Of a DNA stretch of 64,000 nucleotides, positions 32,817-41,584 are shown in pieces; the stretch's first letter is position 1, and the number at the start of each line of letters is the position of its first letter. The notes beneath the pieces were generated by a model. It was not told where the DNA came from. It ran no database searches and was given only the letters and a program-made list of their open reading frames with translations. The DNA comes from an uncultured Lachnospiraceae bacterium (GTDB lineage Bacteria; Bacillota; Clostridia; Lachnospirales; Lachnospiraceae), in assembly GCA_900550475.1 (NCBI GenBank), contig URSA01000016.1, positions 3,021 to 67,020 of the forward strand, given 5' to 3'. Position numbers and translations under genes: made by a program.

Positions 32817-32898
32817 GCGGAATTGATGGAATTGGCAGACATGCAAGATTTAGGTTCTTGTGCCGCGAGGCGTAAGGGTTCAAGTCCCTTATTCCGCA
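32817..32898 (+). tRNA. tRNA-Leu (anticodon TAG)
   Basis: Acceptor GCGGAAT/ATTCCGC with discriminator A, anticodon stem CAAGA/TCTTG with loop TTTAGGT, an extended variable arm (TGCCGCGAGGCG) as in class II tRNAs, and T-arm AAGGGTTCAAGTCCCTT. Confidence 0.97.
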
Positions 32899-32907
32899 TG
32901 ATCAAAG

Positions 32908-32941
32908 CCCCTTCATCCCTTTTGGGTGAAGGGGATTTTTG
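32908..32941 (+). terminator. Terminator of tRNA-Leu
   Basis: CCCCTTCATCCC pairs with GGGTGAAGGGG, apart from a bulged or mismatched C, followed by ATTTTTG. It starts 10 bases after the tRNA. Confidence 0.88.
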
Positions 32942-33016
32942 ACATCAAGAGCCCTGCATGCAGGCTTCTTTTTGATCGCAAAATTCTATGGGCAGGATTT
33001 TTGCTGTCTCAATTCT

Positions 33017-33823
33017 CTACGCCTCCACCGGAAGAACAAGTCTGGAACAATATCTCCGCGTCTCGATTTCGCGTCCGGTGTAGGGCGCAACGATGCCGAG
33101 GACGCGCGGAAAGCCTGCGGGCGTCAGGTTGTGGGCTTTCACCTTCCGGCCCAGTGTCAGCCACGCCTCGTCGATGCCGGCATAATCGCCGCAGTACAGC
33201 ACGGACAGCACCCGGCATTCCGGCAGCACCACCGCGTCCGCAGGCGCACTCTCTGACCGCACGGGAACGCAGACGGTGTAGGGATAGGGCTGGTCGCTGA
33301 TGTACCCCTCCAGATAGTCCGTCCTCTCCGAGATCGTGAAAAGCGGGTCGTCGGAGAGCACACAGCCCCGGCGGATGCACTGGCTGTATAAATCGTACAT
33401 ATCGGCATACTTCTCCGCGATGGTATGCCCCTTGCACTGCCGCGTCAGACAGGTCACGGCGGGCAAATACATGATCTGTACGGAAGTGCCGGAATCCTCA
33501 GCCGCCCGCAGCCGCAGCTCCTCCACACTGCGCTGGAGGTCACGCAGACGGCGTTCCAGCACCGCAAGCGGCTGAGACACTTCGCCGCCGCAGGTAAAAT
33601 AGCTCGCAATCTCCTCCGCGCTCAAGCCCATGGCCTTGAGCTTCTCAATCTGCAATATGCGGCCCACATTGTGATTGTCGTAGTATCGCCGTCCGCTCTC
33701 CGGCGAGATGTAGGCGGGGGTGAGCAGTCCCTTTTCTTCCATGCGCATCAGCGTGCTGCGGGAGACACCGCAGGCGTGTGCCGCCTCGGTGATCTGAAAA
33801 TATTCTTTTGTACCCTTTTTCAT
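33017..33823 (-). CDS. MerR family regulator with effector-binding domain
   Basis: The 268-residue product has the MerR winged helix (YFQITEAAHACGVSRSTLMR through SGRRYYDNHNVGRI), a coiled-coil linker at about 90-120 and a C-terminal GyrI-like effector-binding domain (about 130-268). It resembles BmrR-type sensors of small hydrophobic compounds. The ATG at 33823 is preceded by only a weak AGAGAAAA. The divergent neighbour is a large surface protein, which may be its target, though MerR proteins often control efflux pumps such as the MATE gene nearby. Confidence 0.85.
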   Translation of the reverse strand: MKKGTKEYFQITEAAHACGVSRSTLMRMEEKGLLTPAYISPESGRRYYDNHNVGRILQIEKLKAMGLSAEEIASYFTCGGEVSQPLAVLERRLRDLQRSVEELRLRAAEDSGTSVQIMYLPAVTCLTRQCKGHTIAEKYADMYDLYSQCIRRGCVLSDDPLFTISERTDYLEGYISDQPYPYTVCVPVRSESAPADAVVLPECRVLSVLYCGDYAGIDEAWLTLGRKVKAHNLTPAGFPRVLGIVAPYTGREIETRRYCSRLVLPVEA

Positions 33824-33849
33824 AAAATTTTCTCTTTTACGTCTTGATT

Positions 33850-33865
33850 CGTTCAGGGGTGAACG
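33850..33865. promoter_or_regulatory. Inverted repeat between MerR and surface protein genes
   Basis: CGTTCA and TGAACG are perfect complements around GGGG (33850-33865), and AT-rich boxes TATAAT and TATTATA lie beside them. This is the likely MerR operator controlling its own promoter and possibly the divergent gene. Confidence 0.55.
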
Positions 33866-33978
33866 CATTATAATATTATAAGAAGAGCGGGCCCATGTCA
33901 AGTCCCATGGGGCGGGTCTGCACGACAGCCTTGGAATACCCGAAGGCTGTATGTACGTAAGAGAGGAGTGGAAAAACG

Positions 33979-36900
33979 ATGAAGATTAGGAAACAGATAT
34001 TTGCCATATTTATTTCGGCATGTCTTGTGGTGGGAATGCTGCCCGCGGTGTCCTTTGCCGCAGAGGCTAACGGCATTGACATAAGCGGCCCGTGTGAACA
34101 TCACGCGGTGCATGACGAAGCCTGTGGTTATGCAGCTGGGAGCGAGGGAAGCCCCTGCACCCACGAACATGGGGCGGAGTGCGGTACCGAGGGCGCAGGC
34201 TGCACCCATGAACATGATGAAACCTGCGGATATGTCCCGGCAGTGGAGGGACACCCCTGCACCTATGTCTGCGAATTGTGCAGACTGACAGAGATCACGG
34301 CATGGAGCTGGGTGGATGAGTTGGCAGTCATTGACCCGTCAAGTGGAATTCTTGCCCTGTCCGGCGCGGAGAGCCCTGTCCTCTATGACGAGATCGTGGA
34401 CATGCTTCCGGCACAGATCACCGCTGCCACGGAGAATGACACGGAGACTCTCACGCTGGGCGGCTGGATGTGTGACAACTATCCCGGGGAGGGAGCCAAT
34501 GCCGGCAGCTACCTGTTCATCGCAGTTCTGCCCGAAGGCTATGCACTGGCGGGAAATGTGCCCACCCTCACTGTGGCGGTGGAGTTTGGCGGTGTGGCGG
34601 TACAGGATGGGGAGCACAGCGATCACCCGATCTGCGGCGCAACGCATAAAGATATCGGCGACCACACGGGCACATGTAACGATGTCACATGGACAGCGTG
34701 GGATGGGACAAGTGAGATTTCATATGATGCGGATACCAAAACCGCCTATGTCTATCTGATGGGTGATGTGACACGAGACGATTGTTTTGAAGTAGGAGAA
34801 GGCCATACGCTTTACCTCTGCCTGAATGGGCATAGTATCAAAAGCTCCTATGCCGGCGAGGCCATCTCTGTCTCTGGTTCTGCTAAATTCATACTGTGTA
34901 ATTGCCAGAGCGGCGGCGTAATTACCCATTCTGACGGCGTACTCGGAAAGGGTATGGAAGTTGGTACACATAGCAACGATATCGCTACCTTTATCATGTA
35001 CGGAGGTACGATCAGCGGCAACCGCGTAGGTACTTCTGACAGTAAGGAAGACGGCGCCGGTGTGGCAATAGGCGGCAGTGGCAGGTTTACAATGTATGGC
35101 GGCACCATCAGCGATAACCATACTGATGCAGCGAGTTACTATGGCGGCGGCGGTGTACTCTGCGGCAATAAGTTTATCATGTACGGTGGTACAATCAGCG
35201 GAAACACGGTGGCCGGAGATGGTGGCGGCGTGGTGGCTTGGGGCACAGGTGCTTTCGCAACGATATATGGCGGCACCATCAGCGGTAATACGGCGACCGG
35301 AGATGGCGGCGGCATATGCACGAATAACCAGCTTATTATATCCGGCAACAGCGTAATTGAAAATAACAAGGCGGCAAACGGCGGCGGCGTGTATTTTTAT
35401 GGCTATTATTCCGATGAAAGCGTGACCATTTCCGATTCGGTAAAAATTGCCGGTAACACGGCAACAGGAAATGGTGGCGGTATTGCTGTAAGTAATGGTG
35501 GCGCACTTACGATAAACGGTGGCAGCATCACCGGAAACAGTGCGGAGGGAAACGGCGGCGGTGTTTACTTCGGCAGCAAACACACCAATGCATTCAAAAT
35601 TGCCGGCAGTGTGGAGATAAACGGCAACAAAAAAGGTAGTGCAGATAACAATGTCTATCTGCCGACCGGCAAATATATTACTATTGTGGGTGAACTGACC
35701 GGCAGCAAAATCGGCGTGACGACGGAGAAAGTGCCGGGTGATTCCAACTATGTTAGAATAGCTTATTCGAGCAATAAAAACTATGCCGATCCGGAAAAAT
35801 TTCAGTACGAGAACGACGGAACCCTCTCTGTCAGTGCGGTTGGCACCAACAGCATTAACCTCGTCGTTTGTAAGCATAGTGTGAGCTCGGATTGGAGTGC
35901 AGATGAGTCCGGTCACTGGCACGCTTGCTCCATCTGCAAGGCTAAAATAGGCGTTACTGCGCACACCTATGATCAGAAGGTTGTAGTGGAAGCGTATAAG
36001 AAATCCGATGCGACCTGCACATCCAAAGCGATTTACTATATGTCCTGCGTCTGCGGCATGAAAGGCACGGAGACATTTGAAAGCGGTGACACAAACCCGG
36101 ACAACCACAGCGGTACCTTGGGCGACTGGAAATCAGACGGCAGCAGTCACTGGAAAGAGTATTCCTGCTGCGGTCTCCACGCTGAGACAGGTGCGCATAC
36201 GCCCGGCCCGGCGGCAACGGAGGATGCTCCTCAGACCTGTACGGAATGCGGCTATGAGCTTGCACCGCTTCTGAAGCATACCCATGACTGGGGCGATTGG
36301 ACTTCCAACGGCGATGGAACGCATAGCCGTACCTGTAAAAAAGACTCCAGCCATACCGAAAAAGATAACTGTTCCGGCGGCACGGCTACCTGCCAGTCCC
36401 GGGCTGTTTGCACTGTCTGCTCCCAGCCTTACGGAGAGAAGGATATGACGAACCACACAGGCACCGAAGTGCGCGGCAGAGTGGAGGCAACCACCACATC
36501 GGAGGGGTATACGGGCGACATCTATTGCAAGGACTGTAATACCAAAATATCGGACGGCACAACCATCCCGAAAATAGACAGCGGCTCCGGCAGTGGAAAC
36601 AGCAGCAATACCGGAAGCGGCAGCGGCACTGCTGGCAACGCCCCGTCTGCACCTGTGACTGCTCCGGCAGCCGAGGAGACCGCTCCCGCCTATGATCTCT
36701 ACATCGTACAAAGAGGCGACACCCTCATTAAACTTGCGAGAAAGTACGGCTGCACCGTCGCCGAGATCGTAGCGGCTAACAGTGAGCTGATTAAAGACGC
36801 GCATTGGATTTATCCGGGCTGGGAGCTCAGAATCCCGCAGGACAACGCAACGGGAACAGAACCGCAGGATGAGACAACGACCACAGAGAATAAGAAAATT

Positions 36901-37053
36901 GATGTTTACATCGTCAAGAAGGGCGACACTCTCATTAAGCTTGCGAGAAGATACGGCTGCACCGTTGCCGAGATCGTGGTGGCTAACAGCGGCTTGATCA
37001 AAGACCCGCACTGGATTTACCCGGGTTGGGAATTGAGAATCCCCTTGAACTAA
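33979..37053 (+). CDS. Large secreted surface protein with beta-helix repeats and two LysM domains
   Basis: The 1024-residue product has a signal peptide (cleavage near SFA-AEA, residue 31) and a Cys/His-rich segment at about 38-95 with repeated CTHEH and CGY motifs that could bind metal. A long run of GGTISGN and GNTATGDGGGI repeats (about 330-540) predicts a right-handed beta-helix. Further Cys/His-rich modules (HWHACSICKA and similar) follow at about 630-870. A Ser/Gly and Pro/Ala linker leads to two LysM domains near 907-953 and 975-1022 (YIVQRGDTLIKLARKYGCTV and YIVKKGDTLIKLARRYGCTV), which bind peptidoglycan. No LPXTG anchor is present. GAGAGGAG precedes the start. It is probably a cell-wall adhesin or carbohydrate-binding protein, which is inference. 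Confidence 0.88.
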   Translation: MKIRKQIFAIFISACLVVGMLPAVSFAAEANGIDISGPCEHHAVHDEACGYAAGSEGSPCTHEHGAECGTEGAGCTHEHDETCGYVPAVEGHPCTYVCELCRLTEITAWSWVDELAVIDPSSGILALSGAESPVLYDEIVDMLPAQITAATENDTETLTLGGWMCDNYPGEGANAGSYLFIAVLPEGYALAGNVPTLTVAVEFGGVAVQDGEHSDHPICGATHKDIGDHTGTCNDVTWTAWDGTSEISYDADTKTAYVYLMGDVTRDDCFEVGEGHTLYLCLNGHSIKSSYAGEAISVSGSAKFILCNCQSGGVITHSDGVLGKGMEVGTHSNDIATFIMYGGTISGNRVGTSDSKEDGAGVAIGGSGRFTMYGGTISDNHTDAASYYGGGGVLCGNKFIMYGGTISGNTVAGDGGGVVAWGTGAFATIYGGTISGNTATGDGGGICTNNQLIISGNSVIENNKAANGGGVYFYGYYSDESVTISDSVKIAGNTATGNGGGIAVSNGGALTINGGSITGNSAEGNGGGVYFGSKHTNAFKIAGSVEINGNKKGSADNNVYLPTGKYITIVGELTGSKIGVTTEKVPGDSNYVRIAYSSNKNYADPEKFQYENDGTLSVSAVGTNSINLVVCKHSVSSDWSADESGHWHACSICKAKIGVTAHTYDQKVVVEAYKKSDATCTSKAIYYMSCVCGMKGTETFESGDTNPDNHSGTLGDWKSDGSSHWKEYSCCGLHAETGAHTPGPAATEDAPQTCTECGYELAPLLKHTHDWGDWTSNGDGTHSRTCKKDSSHTEKDNCSGGTATCQSRAVCTVCSQPYGEKDMTNHTGTEVRGRVEATTTSEGYTGDIYCKDCNTKISDGTTIPKIDSGSGSGNSSNTGSGSGTAGNAPSAPVTAPAAEETAPAYDLYIVQRGDTLIKLARKYGCTVAEIVAANSELIKDAHWIYPGWELRIPQDNATGTEPQDETTTTENKKIDVYIVKKGDTLIKLARRYGCTVAEIVVANSGLIKDPHWIYPGWELRIPLN

Positions 37054-37080
37054 AGAACCAAACATAAAAAAGAAATGTTT

Positions 37081-37131
37081 ACAGCCCCCGGCGCTTCCGG
37101 TCATGTTGACCGAAACCGCCGGGGGCTGTTG
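37081..37131 (+). terminator. Terminator of the surface protein gene
   Basis: A 13-base perfect stem, ACAGCCCCCGGCG with CGCCGGGGGCTGT, encloses a second hairpin CGGTCA/TGACCG. The T run is short (TTGT), but the stem is very strong. Confidence 0.75.
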
Positions 37132-37160
37132 TAATCATGTAAAGCCATCCTGTCGCCCCA

Positions 37161-37709
37161 TCATTCTGCTTTTAGTTGAATCGTATCATTTATAAATACC
37201 AATTCCCCTGTTTCAACAATTTCACCCTGCATAGCCTCCCGCTTTTCAACCACAAGAGAATCCTCCTGCATACGAAGCACATAATCAAAATGGAATCTGT
37301 CTGAAAGCTCATAACTTGCACCGTCGGCATAGTCGTAAATTATGATCCGGTCATCGACAATTCCCGAGCCATAACTCAGGGTGGAGCAAAGCTCCGGTTT
37401 GCCGTCTCCTGTCAAATCGTAGAAATAAACGCTCCAAATCGGCATTCCGGTATAGAGCGTAACAATCCCTTCATCTGTCACAGCCTCCAATTGTAATGGG
37501 CTCCAGCGGAACGTAACGCCCGGAAAGGCATCCAAATCATATTCCCTAACGCCGTCCCAAATCATTTCATCACCGCTCAGGCTGTCAAACCATTTGATTG
37601 CCTTATCAGCATTTGAAGATTCACTACCCGCAGCTATCGGTGCTTTTCCACAACCTGTCAATAGCATGAAAAGAGCAAAGCAAAGCGCTGTCGCGACTGT
37701 TTTTTTCAT
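37161..37709 (-). CDS. Lipoprotein of unknown function
   Basis: The 182-residue product has a lipoprotein signal peptide with lipobox LLTGC (cysteine near residue 20). The mature part contains YDLTGDGKPELC, a calcium-binding VCBS/EF-hand-like loop. It should be anchored to the outer face of the membrane. GGGAGGG lies eight bases before ATG 37709; a TTG two codons upstream is too close to that site. It converges on the surface protein gene. Function not recognised. Confidence 0.8.
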   Translation of the reverse strand: MKKTVATALCFALFMLLTGCGKAPIAAGSESSNADKAIKWFDSLSGDEMIWDGVREYDLDAFPGVTFRWSPLQLEAVTDEGIVTLYTGMPIWSVYFYDLTGDGKPELCSTLSYGSGIVDDRIIIYDYADGASYELSDRFHFDYVLRMQEDSLVVEKREAMQGEIVETGELVFINDTIQLKAE

Positions 37710-37883
37710 TGGCAATTCCCTCCCAAATCATATACATTCATGTTATCATACTTTGATGTTTGCGACAATGACTTGTCCACAACGCATGGAGTGCCCGCAA
37801 GAGCAGCACCGCCCGGTTCCGCCTTGCAAAACATATTTTTGAATGCTACACTGAACTAAATGGAAAGGCGGTCTAAAGAGAAC

Positions 37884-38043
37884 CGGGTACAGGAGAACAA
37901 AAGTGGTTGTCTGTACCCGATTTGAGCGGGAAATCAGACGGAAATCGGGTACAGGAGAGTAAAAGTGGTCGTCTGTACCCGATTTGAGCGGGAAATCGGA
38001 CGGAAACCGGGTACAGGAGAAGGAAAAGTGCCATCTGTACCCG
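37884..38043 (+). repeat. Tandem array of three 62-bp double-hairpin units (array 2)
   Basis: Hairpins start at 37884, 37946 and 38008, again exactly 62 bases apart. Stems are the same CGGGTACAG/CTGTACCCG as in array 1 and the spacer ATTTGAGCGGGAAATC is shared, but the 18-base loops (GAGAGTAAAAGTGGTCGT type) differ clearly from those of array 1. The spacer folds through CGATTT/AAATCG. The orientation is the same. The gap 37710-38193 otherwise holds nothing I recognise. Confidence 0.9.
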
Positions 38044-38193
38044 ATCGGAACATAATCACTTCTATATCCACTTGCAGGTCAGTCCGGCGAAGAACACACA
38101 GAAGAGACGGGAACTGACATAGGGGAATCTGTGCGGAATCGCCGGGATTTAGAGAGAAGGAAGATTTGAAGAAAAGAAAGAGATAGAAAGATA

Positions 38194-38805
38194 ATGAAAG
38201 AAACCAACGAAATCATCATAAACAACAAAATAAGCTACATAGAGGCGACGGAAAACCCGCTCTCCGCCGATATCGGGATCATCAGGGAGGCAGGAGGAAT
38301 CTGGCTCTATGATGTGGGAAACGGAGAATACAGCGCCCGCAGCATTCCCGGGGAGAAGTGTAATGTGGTTTTGTCACACTTTCATCAGGATCATGTGGGC
38401 AATATTGCGCATATTCAGGCACAGGATTTATATGTTTCCAAGGAAACCTATAGGCATATCCTGCAGGGGATTGTGGTGAAACAGGAGCTGTATATAGGAG
38501 ACCTTCATATTTTTCCGCTGCCGTCTTCGCATTGCGCAGGCTCGCTGGGACTGGAGATCGACAAGCAATATGCATTTGTGGGGGACGCCCTTTACTGCAA
38601 GACAAAAAATGGCGAGTGCATTTACAATGCGCAGCTTCTGAAAGAGGAAATAGAGATGCTTCGCAGTCTGGACGCGCCCTTCTTGCTGGTCAGCCATTTC
38701 AAGGGACTTGTTCGTGGAAAAGAGGAAGTGCTTGCAAAGCTGGAGACGATTTACCGGATGAGGGAAAAAAGCAATCCTTTCATCAAAGTGGGGATTTCGG
38801 TATAA
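38194..38805 (+). CDS. Metallo-beta-lactamase fold hydrolase
   Basis: The 203-residue product has the zinc-binding HFHQDH motif at residues 62-67, a further metal His in PLPSSHCAGS and Asp in AFVGDALYC. Such proteins are hydrolases of thioesters or phosphodiesters, or RNases. The substrate is unknown. The ribosome site is weak (GAGATAGAAAGATA). The 205 bases between this gene and the next hold no clear feature. Confidence 0.85.
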   Translation: MKETNEIIINNKISYIEATENPLSADIGIIREAGGIWLYDVGNGEYSARSIPGEKCNVVLSHFHQDHVGNIAHIQAQDLYVSKETYRHILQGIVVKQELYIGDLHIFPLPSSHCAGSLGLEIDKQYAFVGDALYCKTKNGECIYNAQLLKEEIEMLRSLDAPFLLVSHFKGLVRGKEEVLAKLETIYRMREKSNPFIKVGISV

Positions 38806-39010
38806 AGACTTGGAGTTTCCGAAAAGAATACCGGCGCAGCACGAATGTAGGTGAATTGGGAATTACAAGGCTTAAAGGAAATGGAGGGGAAACCAAAATT
38901 TCCTCATACAGGTTGAAAAAAGCGCGCAAATATGGTAGTCTTTTGCCGTGTGTTGAATTTGTGTGCTGCCCGGAGCGTGTGTCCGGACAGCGGTGGGAGA
39001 AGCCCGTTTT

Positions 39011-41584
39011 ATGAAATCCGTTTTCAGAAAACTGCAAAATAGATATCTGTTGTCCTTCTGCATCCCCGTTGTTCTTATGCTGGGGATTTTTGTTGCACGG
39101 GGAATTTATCCCTTTGGGAACAACAGCTTTATGTTTTCCGACATGTATCACCAGTATGTGCCGTTTTTGACGGAGTTCTGGCACAAGCTGCACGGGGGAG
39201 AGAGCCTTGCGTACTCATGGCGCGCGGGACTGGGCTCCGACTTTGTGGCGATTTACGGGTATTATCTGGCATCGCCGGTGAACTGGCTCTGCTATTTTGT
39301 GCCGGAGGCGTACCTGATCGAGTTTATGACATACTTTATCGTGTTGAAGATCGGGCTCTGCGGACTGACCTTCGCATTCTATTTAAGCCGCCATTATGAT
39401 ACGAAGGATCTCCGTATTGTATGGTTTGCCGTATTTTACGCCATGTCCGGCTTCCTGGCGGCATATAGCTGGAATCATATGTGGATGGATGTGATATGGC
39501 TGGCACCGCTTGTGATTCTGGGGCTGGAGGAGCTGGTGCTCAAAGGCTCATGCAGACGATACTGCCTGCTTCTTGCGGTGGCGATACTGTCCAACTATTA
39601 TCTATCCATCATGCTCTGTATCTTTCTGGTACTCTGGTTTTTGGTACAACTCTTTACCAACGGTCTTTCCCTGAAAAAAAAGGCGCTTGCAGTGCTGCGT
39701 TTTGCCATTTGCAGTCTGCTTGCGGGCGGTATGGCGGGGGTGCTTCTGATCCCGGTTCAGTATGCGATGCATACCACGGATTTTGTGGACATCAGCTTTC
39801 CCAAGAGCATACAGATCTATTTCAATGCGCTTGAAATGCTGGCAAGGCATGTTCCCATGCTGGAGACGGAAAGAGGGCTGGATCACTGGCCGAACATCTA
39901 TTGCGGCGTGCTTGCCTTCGTGCTGGTGCCCGTGTATTTTCTTCACAAAAAGATTCCCCTGCGTCAAAAAATCGCAAAGTTTCTTTTGCTTGCCGTGTTC
40001 CTGTTGGGGTTCTCGGTCAATGTACTGAATTTTATATGGCATGGTCTGAACTATCCCAATTCCCTTCCGGCAAGACAATCCTTCCTGTATATCTTCGTGG
40101 TGCTGACGCTGTGCTTTGAGGCGGCGTGGAAAAACGAGGAAAACGGCGGATGGCAGAGAGCGGTAGGTGTGGCGCTTGGGCTTCTGCTGCTTGCGGCATG
40201 CGGCATCTTTGTCACCACGGACGGATTGACCGTCTGGGTCATGGCATCTGCTTGGATTTTCCTTGCGGGATATTTCATTTTGGGAGCGCTGTTTGACAGA
40301 AGATTCCGCCTGAAGCTCTCGCGGCGGAGGCGGAAGAAGGGAAGGACGGGGAAGGGACTTTCCTACGGCGGTCTGCAAAAGTTACAACGGTGGGGAGCCG
40401 CGGTGATTCTGGTGCTGGTCTGCGTGGAGGCGGTCTGCAACATGGAGCATACCAGCGTGCGCCCGGTGCAGCGTCCCTACTATCTGAACCGGAAAGCGGC
40501 ATACAGAGAATTGACCAAACAGGTCAGCGAACGGGAGGATGGATTTTTCAGGATCGATAATGAGGATCAGATGACCAAAAATGACGGCATGCTGGGGCGC
40601 TACTGCTCCATGTCCATTTTTTCCTCCACCTCCAACGGATATGTGAAGGACTATTACGACAAGCTGGGAATGGGCGGCAGCAAGGTTTCCTATTATTATA
40701 GAGGAGCCACCCCGTTTACGGCGGCACTGATGGGTGTGCGCTATATGATCTCAGACCGGGACGATGCGGACGAGGCGCTCTATGAGAGAGTGGGAACATC
40801 CGGGGACAGATATTTGTACCGGTACCGGTATTCTCTTCCGGTGGGCTATATGATGTCGGCAGAACAGAAGGAGAAATGGGAATCGGTGCTGGCACAGAAT
40901 ATGGCAAATCCGCTCATGGTGCAGAATACGCTTGCGGGAAAGGCAAGCGGGTCGGATACCCTGTTCAGGCAGGTGGCGGCGGAGGAATGCAGCGCGGCGG
41001 GAAACTGCGTGACGGTCTCCGTTAAGGAAAACGGGCATCTTTACGGCTATGTGGTGGGAAAACCGGAGGGTGTGATTACTCTGAAAAAAGAGGGAGAGGA
41101 ACGTACCTTGGAGGAGGCAGACAAGGGTATCGTCCTCGACCTTGGCAGATGCGAGGCGGGGGAGGAATTTACCGTCTCCTCCGATAAAGAGGAGCAGCTG
41201 ATCCTGCGCGTTTACCGTCTGTCGGAGAGCGCATTGGAAAATGTGCTTGCAGAGCTTGGAGACGAGCCTTTTGTGACGGAGCAGATGACGGACGACGGTC
41301 TTGGCGGAAGCGTGACGGCTGTGGAGGAAGGCTATCTGGTGTTGTCCGTTCCGGCGGATCCGGGCTTTCAGATGAAAGTGGATGGGGAAGAGATCGAGGG
41401 TACAACCTTTGCGGACGCGATGATTGCGATTCCTCTTGCGGCGGGCACCCATAAAATAGAACTGACCTTCCGGGTGCAGGGACTGCGGGAGGGCGCGCTC
41501 TGCACGGTCGTCAGCGCGGGAATCTTTTTCCTGCTGTACGGAAGAAAGAAAAAGGGTAAAAGGAAAGGAATCGAGGAGAAATGA
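39011..41584 (+). CDS. YfhO family membrane protein (putative GT-C-type glycosyltransferase)
   Basis: The 857-residue protein has about thirteen membrane helices and the YfhO opening with DMYHQYVPFLTEFWHKL near residue 43. Its extracytoplasmic region is at about 480-830, and one last helix and a basic tail end it. In Bacillus, YfhO-type proteins glycosylate lipoteichoic acid using undecaprenyl-phosphate sugars. ATG 39011 follows GTGGGAGAAG. The stop overlaps the phosphofructokinase start (ATGA). Confidence 0.88.
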   Translation: MKSVFRKLQNRYLLSFCIPVVLMLGIFVARGIYPFGNNSFMFSDMYHQYVPFLTEFWHKLHGGESLAYSWRAGLGSDFVAIYGYYLASPVNWLCYFVPEAYLIEFMTYFIVLKIGLCGLTFAFYLSRHYDTKDLRIVWFAVFYAMSGFLAAYSWNHMWMDVIWLAPLVILGLEELVLKGSCRRYCLLLAVAILSNYYLSIMLCIFLVLWFLVQLFTNGLSLKKKALAVLRFAICSLLAGGMAGVLLIPVQYAMHTTDFVDISFPKSIQIYFNALEMLARHVPMLETERGLDHWPNIYCGVLAFVLVPVYFLHKKIPLRQKIAKFLLLAVFLLGFSVNVLNFIWHGLNYPNSLPARQSFLYIFVVLTLCFEAAWKNEENGGWQRAVGVALGLLLLAACGIFVTTDGLTVWVMASAWIFLAGYFILGALFDRRFRLKLSRRRRKKGRTGKGLSYGGLQKLQRWGAAVILVLVCVEAVCNMEHTSVRPVQRPYYLNRKAAYRELTKQVSEREDGFFRIDNEDQMTKNDGMLGRYCSMSIFSSTSNGYVKDYYDKLGMGGSKVSYYYRGATPFTAALMGVRYMISDRDDADEALYERVGTSGDRYLYRYRYSLPVGYMMSAEQKEKWESVLAQNMANPLMVQNTLAGKASGSDTLFRQVAAEECSAAGNCVTVSVKENGHLYGYVVGKPEGVITLKKEGEERTLEEADKGIVLDLGRCEAGEEFTVSSDKEEQLILRVYRLSESALENVLAELGDEPFVTEQMTDDGLGGSVTAVEEGYLVLSVPADPGFQMKVDGEEIEGTTFADAMIAIPLAAGTHKIELTFRVQGLREGALCTVVSAGIFFLLYGRKKKGKRKGIEEK

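Noticed and set aside
32939..33300. Forward frames opposite the MerR gene
   Set aside because: They lie antisense to a well-defined regulator and have no ribosome site or motif.
37710..37883. Small gene between lipoprotein and array 2
   Set aside because: Short open frames exist, but none has a ribosome site or recognisable product.
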